DNA of 63,269 nt from Fischerella sp. CENA71 (GTDB lineage Bacteria > Cyanobacteriota > Cyanobacteriia > Cyanobacteriales > Nostocaceae), in assembly GCA_024239075.1 (NCBI GenBank), contig JANBVI010000045.1, positions 1-63,269 on the forward strand. Direction: 5' to 3'. A program made the translations under genes and the position numbers. Positions 55,876-63,269 of the stretch are shown here, piece after piece. The notes beneath the pieces are model-generated. The model worked only from the letters and a program-made list of their open reading frames with translations, was not told the origin of the DNA and did no database searches. Each line of letters begins with the position of its first letter. Position 1 is the first letter of the stretch.

Positions 55876-58080
55876 ATGTTTTTGAATAATCATGATTACA
55901 TAACTAAAGCTGGGGTTAAGGTATCTCGCTTCGTTACTGAGACTTTCATAGATACTGCGATCGAACATATTTTATTGTGTATTGATTCTCAACGTGGAGG
56001 ATTGTTCAAAAGCAGCTATGAATATCCAGGAAGATACAAAAGATGGGCAATTGGTTTTGTTAATCCACCCTTAGAACTTGTTACTCGTGAGAACTTTTTT
56101 AAATTCACCGCTCACAATCAACGAGGCAAAGTAATACTTTCGTATTTGGCAGAATTTTTAGATAAGCACCCACAACTGCAAGAAATAGACCAGGATGACC
56201 AGCATATCACTGGTTCTATCAAACCAAAAGAAAGTTTCTTTTCAGAGGAAGAAAGAAGTAAGCAACCATCAGTTTTCAGTATCATTCGCGAAATTTTATA
56301 TGCCTTTGAAAGTCCTGAAGATGAAAATTTAGGACTGTATGGTGCTTTTGGTTATGATTTGGTTTTTCAATTTGAATCTATGGAAAAACTGCTCCCACGT
56401 TCTACAGAGCAGCAAGATTTATTACTTTATTTACCAGATGAATTATTCATCATTGATTATTATTTACAACGTGCATTTTGTTTACAATATGATTTTGAAA
56501 CCAAACATGGTAGTACTAAGGGACTTTTTCGCGGTGGTGAAGTAATTGATTACAGAGGTAAGTGTCTTACTCCTGCTCAATCTTCAGATCATGAACCTGA
56601 TGAATATGCACAGCAAGTTTGTAAAGCACTCTTATATTTCCGTCGTGGTGACTTGTTTGAAGTTGTTCCTAGTCAAAGCTTTTATAGACAATGTCAACAG
56701 TCTCCGGCAGAATTATTTCGCACTTTACAACAAATCAATCCTAGCCCCTATGGATTCATTTTGAATTTAGGTGGAGAGTATTTGATTGGCGCATCTCCAG
56801 AAATGTTTGTGCGAACTGAAGGTAGACGTGTAGAAACTTGCCCAATTAGTGGTACGATACGTCGGGGAGACAATGCAATTGATGATGCTGCTCAAATTCA
56901 GAAGCTTCTCAACTCAGGCAAAGATGAAGCTGAACTGACCATGTGTACTGATGTGGATCGCAATGATAAGTCACGCATATGTGAACCAGGTTCAGTACAA
57001 GTAATTGGTCGTCGTCAAATTGAGATATACAGCCATTTAATCCACACAGTAGATCATGTGGAAGGCTTACTCAGACCTGAGTTTGATGCTTTAGATGCAT
57101 TTCTAACTCATCTGTGGGCTGTTACAGTTACAGGAGCGCCAAAACGGTCAGCAATGCAGTTTATTGAACAGCATGAACGCAGTTCTCGACGTTGGTATGG
57201 TGGAGCGGTTGGTTACTTAACTTTCAAAGGAGATTTGAATACAGGTCTGATTTTGCGAACTATCCAGCTTAAGGACTCAATTGCCGAAGTGCGAGTGGGT
57301 GCGACAGTTCTTTACGATTCAGATCCACAAGCAGAAGCTCAAGAAACTCTCACTAAAGCTGCTGCTCTGTTTCAAACACTTTACCAGACTCAACAAAAGA
57401 CTGATAATGTTGTCAACAACATCGACATCAATCAAAATTTTATCAAATCTAAAGCTGAAAATAGTAAACAAATATTATTGATAGACTATGAAGATTCATT
57501 TGTTCACACTTTAGCAAACTATATTCGTCAAACTGGTGCTGTCGTCAAAACATTACGCCATGGCTTTTCCGAATCAGTCTTTGATACGGAAAAGCCGGAT
57601 CTTGTTGTCTTATCTCCTGGGCCCGGTAGACCTAGCGATTTTCATGTAGTAGAGACAATCGTAGCTTGTATAAAACGACAGATTCCCATCTTTGGTGTTT
57701 GTTTAGGATTGCAGTCCATTGTTGAAGCGTTTGGAGGTAAACTGGGAGTTCTAAATTATCCTCAACATGGTAAAGTATCCCGGATTTCTGTTATGGATTC
57801 AGAATCTGTTACTTTCAAAAACTTACCCAAATCATTTGAAGTTGGTAGATATCACTCATTATTTGCTTTACCTGAGACTCTCCCCACAGAATTAAAAGTG
57901 ACAGCAATCTCAGATGATGGCGTAATTATGGGTATCGAACATCAAACATTACCGATTATCGGCGTTCAATTCCACCCAGAATCAATCATGACTTTAGCTG
58001 GAGGAGTTGGTCTAGGAATTATTAAGAATATAGTTGGTGCATGTACAACTAAAAAACCTTCTTCAGTTGTCGTTGCATAA
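55876..58080 (+). CDS. trpEG: Anthranilate synthase, fused TrpE-TrpG
   Basis: A 734-residue fusion. Residues ~1-515 are the chorismate-binding TrpE part (PLELVTRENF, ADGSPSPYGF-like NPSPYGFILNLGG, CPISGTIRRG, DVDRNDKSRI, YGGAVGYLTFKG). Residues ~533-734 are the glutaminase TrpG part (DYEDSFVHTLANYI; nucleophile in FGVCLGLQSI; FHPESI). The N-terminal Trp-binding segment SSYEYPGRYKRW is that of the Rhizobium/Agrobacterium fused type, with FKSSYEY where Agrobacterium has FSSNYEY. This might ease feedback inhibition, which is inference. It makes anthranilate for tryptophan in this cluster. Confidence 0.95.
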   Translation: MFLNNHDYITKAGVKVSRFVTETFIDTAIEHILLCIDSQRGGLFKSSYEYPGRYKRWAIGFVNPPLELVTRENFFKFTAHNQRGKVILSYLAEFLDKHPQLQEIDQDDQHITGSIKPKESFFSEEERSKQPSVFSIIREILYAFESPEDENLGLYGAFGYDLVFQFESMEKLLPRSTEQQDLLLYLPDELFIIDYYLQRAFCLQYDFETKHGSTKGLFRGGEVIDYRGKCLTPAQSSDHEPDEYAQQVCKALLYFRRGDLFEVVPSQSFYRQCQQSPAELFRTLQQINPSPYGFILNLGGEYLIGASPEMFVRTEGRRVETCPISGTIRRGDNAIDDAAQIQKLLNSGKDEAELTMCTDVDRNDKSRICEPGSVQVIGRRQIEIYSHLIHTVDHVEGLLRPEFDALDAFLTHLWAVTVTGAPKRSAMQFIEQHERSSRRWYGGAVGYLTFKGDLNTGLILRTIQLKDSIAEVRVGATVLYDSDPQAEAQETLTKAAALFQTLYQTQQKTDNVVNNIDINQNFIKSKAENSKQILLIDYEDSFVHTLANYIRQTGAVVKTLRHGFSESVFDTEKPDLVVLSPGPGRPSDFHVVETIVACIKRQIPIFGVCLGLQSIVEAFGGKLGVLNYPQHGKVSRISVMDSESVTFKNLPKSFEVGRYHSLFALPETLPTELKVTAISDDGVIMGIEHQTLPIIGVQFHPESIMTLAGGVGLGIIKNIVGACTTKKPSSVVVA

Positions 58081-58261
58081 ATATCTTTTTAGATATGCCT
58101 CTAGTGTCCCATTAATTTTGATGAGTTACATAAGTAATTAATTTAATAATTAATCATTTTTTCCTCTTTTCTTGGCACACTTGGCGTCTACCCTCCGGGA
58201 ACCCCCTTTGCGTGTATGGCAGTTCATTTTTTACAGTCACTACCAATCATCCCCATCTCAT

Positions 58262-59113
58262 ATGGATGTACGCAAGAGTATCTCCACTATTGAAATAAAC
58301 TTAGCAAAACCGCGTCATATTCTCGAAGAGATTGTATGGCACAAACGAAAAGAGGTTGCATCTATGGATGAGCAACTGTCTTTTGCAGACTTACAAAATC
58401 AGATTAGTACTGCTCCTCCTTTACGAAATTTCCTGGATGCTTTGCGCCAGAATCCGAATAAACCGAGCTTAATTGCTGAAGTTAAGAAAGCTTCACCTAG
58501 TAAGGGAGTGATTCGTGCCGATTTTAATCCAGTTAAGATTGCTCAGGCATATGAACAAGGCGGTGCTACCTGTCTATCAGTACTAACTGAACAAAAATTC
58601 TTTCAAGGCAGTTTTGAGAATCTGCGGTTAATTAGAAAAAGCGTAGGATTACCTCTATTGTGTAAGGAGTTTATTATTGACCCTTACCAAATTTATTTTG
58701 CAAGAGTCAATGGAGCAGATGCAGTGTTACTGATTGCTGCCATCTTATCTAATGAAATTCTTGAGAATTTTCTAGAGATTGTTCAGCATTTGGGCATGAC
58801 TGCTTTAGTAGAGGTGCATACTCTGGCTGAACTTGATCGGGTAATGGCACTATCAAATGTGCAATTAATAGGGATTAATAACCGTAATCTTGAAAATTTT
58901 AGCGTTGAACTAGAAACAACTCAACGTTTATTGAAAAAGCGTCGAGAACAATTAAATAATTCAGGTATCACTGTGGTAAGTGAGTCTGGTTTGTACACAT
59001 CAGCTGACTTAGCTTTTGTTGCAAAAGCAGGAGCCGAAGCAGTCTTGATTGGAGAATCTCTGGTAAAGCAAACAGATTTAGAACAGGCTGTAAAAAAGCT
59101 AATGCATAAATAA
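58262..59113 (+). CDS. trpC: Indole-3-glycerol phosphate synthase
   Basis: A 283-residue TIM-barrel enzyme. I take the ATG at 58262 as start because the protein homology ([16 protein letters not shown]) begins soon after; an upstream TTG at 58172 would add 30 non-homologous residues. Catalytic motifs: [60 protein letters not shown] and VSESGLY. No TrpF is fused; the preceding step (phosphoribosylanthranilate isomerase) must come from elsewhere. Member of the trp block EG-C-A-B-D. Confidence 0.94.
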   Translation: MDVRKSISTIEINLAKPRHILEEIVWHKRKEVASMDEQLSFADLQNQISTAPPLRNFLDALRQNPNKPSLIAEVKKASPSKGVIRADFNPVKIAQAYEQGGATCLSVLTEQKFFQGSFENLRLIRKSVGLPLLCKEFIIDPYQIYFARVNGADAVLLIAAILSNEILENFLEIVQHLGMTALVEVHTLAELDRVMALSNVQLIGINNRNLENFSVELETTQRLLKKRREQLNNSGITVVSESGLYTSADLAFVAKAGAEAVLIGESLVKQTDLEQAVKKLMHK

Positions 59114-59160
59114 AATCTGTAGAGTCAATCCAAAATCTAAAATCCCAAATCTAAAATCGA

Positions 59161-59985
59161 ATGACCTCTATTTCTCATCACTTTGCATCCTTACGAGCCA
59201 GTAATCAGTGCGCTTTGATTCCCTTTGTAGTAGCTGGTGATCCTAATTTAGAAATCACAGCAGAAGCCTTACGAGTTTTAGATTCTAGCGGTGCTGATTT
59301 GATTGAATTAGGAGTTCCCTACTCAGATCCATTAGCTGATGGGCCAGTAATTCAAGCTGCTGCAACCCGTGCTTTAAAACGGGGAACCCGTTTAGATAAT
59401 ATTTTGCAAATGGCTCAAACAGTTACACCTAAGTTGCGATCGCCTATTATTATTTTTACTTACTACAACCCAATTCTAAATTTAGGCACAGTTTCGTTTC
59501 TAGAAAAAGCCGCAGCATCAGGAATTAAAGGGTTAATAGTACCTGATTTGCCTTTGGATGAGGCAAGCAATTTGTTAGAGGTTGCTGATACTGTGGGAAT
59601 TGAGGTGACTTTGTTAGTGACTCCTACAAGTTCAAAAGAACGCATACAGGCGATCGCTCGTCAATCTCGTGGTTTTATTTACCTCGTTAGTGTCACGGGC
59701 GTAACTGGTATGCGCTCCCAGCTGCAAACTCGTGTTAAAGATGTGCTTCAAGATATTCGTAGTATTACAGACAAACCTATTGGTGTTGGTTTTGGCATAT
59801 CTAAAGCAGAACAGGCTCGTCAAGTGAGAGATTGGGGCGCAGATGCTGCGATCGTCGGTAGTGCGTTTGTAGAGCGTTTAGCTGAAAGTACACAATATCA
59901 AGGACTGGGAGCTATTAAAGATTTCTGTCGTGATTTGAAGACATCAATAGAAGGCAGAAGAGAGGAAGCAGAAAGCAGAAGATAA
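59161..59985 (+). CDS. trpA: Tryptophan synthase alpha subunit
   Basis: A 274-residue TIM-barrel subunit that splits indole-3-glycerol phosphate to indole. Motifs: [19 protein letters not shown] (catalytic Glu), [15 protein letters not shown] (catalytic Asp), [10 protein letters not shown] and GFGISKAEQ. It ends in a charged tail ([11 protein letters not shown]), a little longer than usual. Only 47 bases after trpC; that gap has three CCAAATCTAAAATC-type repeat words. Immediately followed by trpB, so the two subunits are coexpressed. Confidence 0.95.
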   Translation: MTSISHHFASLRASNQCALIPFVVAGDPNLEITAEALRVLDSSGADLIELGVPYSDPLADGPVIQAAATRALKRGTRLDNILQMAQTVTPKLRSPIIIFTYYNPILNLGTVSFLEKAAASGIKGLIVPDLPLDEASNLLEVADTVGIEVTLLVTPTSSKERIQAIARQSRGFIYLVSVTGVTGMRSQLQTRVKDVLQDIRSITDKPIGVGFGISKAEQARQVRDWGADAAIVGSAFVERLAESTQYQGLGAIKDFCRDLKTSIEGRREEAESRR

Positions 59986-60041
59986 GAGATTTAATACTTC
60001 AAATTTTAATCATTGTATAACAATATTTTTGTGTGAAGTTT

Positions 60042-61289
60042 ATGTTATTAAATGCACAACAGAATCAAGCTGCAACTCAATTACTCACTCAACAACCTGA
60101 CCCAAATGGTAGGTTTGGTCAATTTGGTGGTAAGTATGTACCTGAAAGTTTAATGTCAGCACTGACTGAATTAGAAACCGCCTTTCAGCAATACCGCGCT
60201 GATCCACTGTTCCAACAAGAGCTTCAAGCACTGCTACAGGACTATGTTGGACGTTCTACTCCCCTTTACTTTGCTCAAAGACTAACTGAACATTATGCTA
60301 AACCTGATGGTACGGGGCCACAAATTTATCTTAAACGTGAAGATTTAAACCACACAGGAGCGCACAAAATTAACAATGCTCTGGCGCAAGTGCTGTTAGC
60401 AAAGCGCATGGATAAACAGCGGATTGTGGCGGAAACGGGAGCAGGTCAACACGGTGTTGCTACTGCTACCGTGTGCGCTCGTTTTGGTTTAGAATGTGTA
60501 ATTTATATGGGCATCCATGACATGGAACGGCAAGCCCTAAATGTGTTCCGGATGCGGCTGATGGGAGCAGAGGTTCGATCTGTTGAAGCAGGAACAGGAA
60601 CCCTCAAAGATGCAACTTCTGAGGCAATTCGGGATTGGGTAACAAACGTCGAAACAACCCACTATATCTTAGGTTCAGTTGCGGGGCCACATCCTTACCC
60701 AATGATGGTGCGGGACTTTCACACGGTGATTGGCAAGGAAACTCGCGCTCAAGCAATTGAGAAATGGGGGGGACTACCAGATATTCTTTTGGCTTGTGTG
60801 GGTGGAGGTTCCAATGCGATTGGGCTGTTTCATGAATTTGTGGATGAACCTTCTGTGCGCCTGATTGGTGTTGAAGCGGCTGGTGAAGGTATTGATACAG
60901 ATAAACACGCAGCAACTTTGACTAAAGGAAGAGTCGGAGTTTTGCACGGTGCAATGAGTTATGTACTACAGGATAAAGATGGTCAAATTGTTGAAGCACA
61001 CTCTATCAGTGCTGGGTTAGATTATCCCGGAGTTGGCCCTGAACATAGTTATTTGAAAGAAATAGGACGTGCTGAATATTACAGTGTGACAGATCAACAA
61101 GCGCTACAAGCATTTAAACGTCTTTCACAACTGGAAGGAATTATTCCAGCGCTGGAAACAGCACATGCGATCGCATATCTAGAAACTCTTTGCCCACAAC
61201 TTACAGGTAACCCGCGAATTGTCATCAACTGTTCCGGACGTGGTGATAAAGATGTACAAACAGCTATCCAATTTTTAAACCCAGCTTAA
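60042..61289 (+). CDS. trpB: Tryptophan synthase beta subunit
   Basis: A 415-residue PLP enzyme joining indole to serine. Motifs: [15 protein letters not shown], the PLP lysine in [39 protein letters not shown] and CSGRGDKD. The ATG at 60042 is taken; a GTG 9 bases earlier is possible. Standard length. It lies 56 bases after trpA and 39 before trpD. Tryptophan from here feeds both isonitrile synthases of the cluster. Confidence 0.95.
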   Translation: MLLNAQQNQAATQLLTQQPDPNGRFGQFGGKYVPESLMSALTELETAFQQYRADPLFQQELQALLQDYVGRSTPLYFAQRLTEHYAKPDGTGPQIYLKREDLNHTGAHKINNALAQVLLAKRMDKQRIVAETGAGQHGVATATVCARFGLECVIYMGIHDMERQALNVFRMRLMGAEVRSVEAGTGTLKDATSEAIRDWVTNVETTHYILGSVAGPHPYPMMVRDFHTVIGKETRAQAIEKWGGLPDILLACVGGGSNAIGLFHEFVDEPSVRLIGVEAAGEGIDTDKHAATLTKGRVGVLHGAMSYVLQDKDGQIVEAHSISAGLDYPGVGPEHSYLKEIGRAEYYSVTDQQALQAFKRLSQLEGIIPALETAHAIAYLETLCPQLTGNPRIVINCSGRGDKDVQTAIQFLNPA

Positions 61290-61328
61290 ATGAAGACAAA
61301 GTAATTTAGTAAAAATTTTTACTTAAAT

Positions 61329-62426
61329 ATGGTTACAACATCTGTAATTGAAACCAATTCAACATTCCATGATTCCTCCAATTGGAGTGAGTTATTACAA
61401 CAATTGTTAGATCGTCAATCGCTGACAACTGATCAAGCCAGTGAATTAATGTACGGCTGGCTCACAGATGCTATTCCTCCTATATTATCTGGTGCGATTT
61501 TGGCAGCAATTCAGATGAAGGGTGTGTCTGCACAAGAGTTACTGGGTATGGTGAAGGTTTTATACTCTCAATCATTACGACCAACATTACGGGATATGGT
61601 TGTTGGTGATTCCCCACTCATTGATACCTGTGGTACTGGTGGAGATGGAGCATCAACATTTAATATTTCCACGGCTGTCGCTTTTGTGACAGCAGCTGCC
61701 AAGGTAAAAGTTGCAAAACATGGTAATCGTTCTGCATCTGGTAAAACTGGATCAGCAGATGTTTTGGAAGTTTTGGGAGTCAATTTGAAAGCAAGTAGTA
61801 AGAAAGTTCAAGAGGCTGTTGATGCAGTTGGTATAACTTTTCTATTTGCACAAGATTGGCACCCAACTCTGAAAGTTTGTTACCCACTGCGAAAAACACT
61901 AAAAGTACGTACAGTCTTTAACTTGCTTGGTCCTCTGATTAATCCATTGCGACCAACAGGACAGGTTATAGGTGTTAATGATCCAGGATTGATTGAAACC
62001 TTTGCTTTGGTCTTACATCAACTAGGAATTCGTAAAGCGATCGTGCTTCACGGACGAGAAAAATTAGATGAAGCAGGTTTAGCTGATATTACTGACTTAG
62101 CGATCGTATCAAAACAACATTTGCGCTTGCTTGAACTTGCTCCTGAAAAATTAGGAATAAACCCAGCTCCAACTACTGAACTAAGGGGTGGGGATGCTCA
62201 GGAAAATGCCAGAATTCTCAAAGCAGTTCTTCAAGGTAAAGGTACTCAAGCACAGCAAGACATTGTAGCTTTAAATACAGCTTTAGCACTCTTTGTTGGC
62301 GAGGCAATTCCTGAAACAGGAGATGACATGAGTACCTTTGCAAAAGGTTTGACTCTTGCTAAAGACGTTATTGCAAGTGGGGTTGCTTGGACAAAGTTAG
62401 AACAGCTTGTTGAATTTCTGCGCTAA
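61329..62426 (+). CDS. trpD: Anthranilate phosphoribosyltransferase
   Basis: A 365-residue enzyme transferring phosphoribose from PRPP to anthranilate. Motifs: [19 protein letters not shown] (PRPP loop), [40 protein letters not shown] and [10 protein letters not shown]. Normal length and complete. Last of the trp genes; its order after trpB differs from classical operons but matches the T1-T5 blocks of hapalindole clusters as I recall them. Gap to the phosphatase is 24 bases. Confidence 0.94.
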   Translation: MVTTSVIETNSTFHDSSNWSELLQQLLDRQSLTTDQASELMYGWLTDAIPPILSGAILAAIQMKGVSAQELLGMVKVLYSQSLRPTLRDMVVGDSPLIDTCGTGGDGASTFNISTAVAFVTAAAKVKVAKHGNRSASGKTGSADVLEVLGVNLKASSKKVQEAVDAVGITFLFAQDWHPTLKVCYPLRKTLKVRTVFNLLGPLINPLRPTGQVIGVNDPGLIETFALVLHQLGIRKAIVLHGREKLDEAGLADITDLAIVSKQHLRLLELAPEKLGINPAPTTELRGGDAQENARILKAVLQGKGTQAQQDIVALNTALALFVGEAIPETGDDMSTFAKGLTLAKDVIASGVAWTKLEQLVEFLR

Positions 62427-62450
62427 AAAGTTTCAAACAAGGACTACTTT

Positions 62451-63095
62451 ATGACTACTGAAAACCGACTAATTTTGGTACGTCACGGTGCTAGTGAATG
62501 GAGTAATCTGGGGCGTTATCAAGGACACCAACCTGTGCCATTGAGTCCTTTGGGACTAGAGCAGGTTTATGCTTTAACAGAGGAACTGCGTCAGTATAGT
62601 CCAGAACGAATTGTCAGTAGTGATCTGCAAAGAGCGCGACAAACTGCGGAAATTATAGCCAAGCATCTAATGCTGGAAATTCATTATGATGCACGGCTGC
62701 GTGAGCTAGACTGTGGAAATTGGGCTGGATTAACCGAGCAGGAGATTGAAGTATTAGATCCAAAAGCAGTCGTAGAGTTGCGTTCTGGCCGCGATATCCC
62801 CAGAGGTTCTGGTGAGAGGATGGCAGATTTAATAGTGCGTACTCGTGCGGCATTGGCTGATTGGGTAAATGATAATTTCTCTGGTATACTTGTATTAGTT
62901 GCACATGCTTATGTGATTCGGGAAATTACGCAAACTCTCTTAGGTGGAAATTTACCTAATAATCAGTTACCAAGTTTAGGCTCTTATACTTTACTCAATT
63001 ACAAAACAAGAGGTAAATGGATATTAGAGGGGTATGGAATTGTTCCCAATAGCAATTCTTCTTTAACTACTGTAAATTGGTTGCCAACATTTTGA
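62451..63095 (+). CDS. Histidine phosphatase family protein (phosphoglycerate mutase-like)
   Basis: A 214-residue protein of the two-His phosphatase superfamily. The catalytic RHG is at residues ~10-12 (LVRHGASEWSN), then SSDLQRARQTAEI, RELDCGNWAGLTEQEIE, and the second His in VLVAHAYVIREI. It closely follows trpD and shares its strand, so it belongs to the cluster transcript. Named a mutase in many genomes, but the signature does not distinguish mutase from phosphatase. A role dephosphorylating a pathway intermediate is possible and unproved. The remaining 174 bases to the window end hold no gene; ACTAATAGTTGATCG occurs twice there (63103 and 63233). Confidence 0.85.
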   Translation: MTTENRLILVRHGASEWSNLGRYQGHQPVPLSPLGLEQVYALTEELRQYSPERIVSSDLQRARQTAEIIAKHLMLEIHYDARLRELDCGNWAGLTEQEIEVLDPKAVVELRSGRDIPRGSGERMADLIVRTRAALADWVNDNFSGILVLVAHAYVIREITQTLLGGNLPNNQLPSLGSYTLLNYKTRGKWILEGYGIVPNSNSSLTTVNWLPTF

Positions 63096-63269
63096 AAGTA
63101 GACTAATAGTTGATCGCATTGATTATGAGGGGTTGAGGAAGGAACCGCGAAGTACGCAAAGTACGCCGAGAAAGAGAAAAAAGAAGAGAAATTTAAAAGT
63201 TAATCCACTCTGCATAATTAATGCGACAAACCACTAATAGTTGATCGAATTAATTTTGCTAGGTAATGC

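Overview
The window reads as a chromosomal segment of a filamentous, heterocyst-type cyanobacterium, most likely a true-branching one of the Fischerella/Hapalosiphon/Westiella group. Reasons: many GCGATCGC-type (HIP1) octamers, a fused TrpEG, DevB/DevC-type exporter genes, a pntA/pntB pair, a Get3d-like protein with an alpha-crystallin tail, and above all the front half of a hapalindole/ambiguine/welwitindolinone-type alkaloid cluster, which is known only from that group. The genus is an inference.

Region A (1-37,600) is a cation-homeostasis and stress island. It has three CAX-type cation/proton exchangers, three related P1-type ATPases, one PacL-type P2 ATPase, a MntP/YtaF-like protein with an EF-hand loop, two DUF1345 membrane proteins, two universal stress proteins, a beta-carbonic anhydrase, a Get3d-like ATPase, an AAA-type ATPase and a string of very small hydrophobic or amphipathic proteins. 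Its most unusual property is that intact transporters sit beside relatives with broken active sites. One P-type ATPase has lost its phosphorylation motif and whole nucleotide-binding domain, another has a changed hinge motif, one CAX has lost a repeat-motif glutamate, the Get3d-like and AAA proteins have altered P-loops, and a ParB-methyltransferase fusion has lost the DPPY motif. Spacers carry MITE-like and stem-loop elements.

Region B (37,600-43,300) is housekeeping: a fused PntA whose linker looks like a translated intergenic repeat, PntB, a small ribbon-helix-helix protein and 6-phosphofructokinase.

Region C (about 43,300-63,100, running to the right edge) is the alkaloid cluster, all on the + strand. 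It holds a methyltransferase, a P-loop kinase, dxr, two isonitrile synthases, an Fe(II)/2-oxoglutarate oxygenase, an ABBA-type aromatic prenyltransferase, dxs, ispG, DAHP synthase, trpEG, trpC, trpA, trpB, trpD and a histidine phosphatase. The genes fit together: DAHP synthase and Trp enzymes supply tryptophan, MEP enzymes supply prenyl diphosphate, the isonitrile enzymes turn tryptophan into indolyl vinyl isonitrile, and the prenyltransferase joins the halves. The Stig cyclases, GPP synthase, tailoring oxygenases and trpF are not in the window.

The most striking unlisted signal is a pair of near-identical tRNA-Trp(CCA) genes inside this tryptophan-consuming cluster, at 47,777-47,850 and 50,081-50,154. 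They lie on the same strand as the biosynthetic genes and bracket the second isonitrile synthase and the oxygenase. I found them by folding the spacers by eye; no tRNA search was run.
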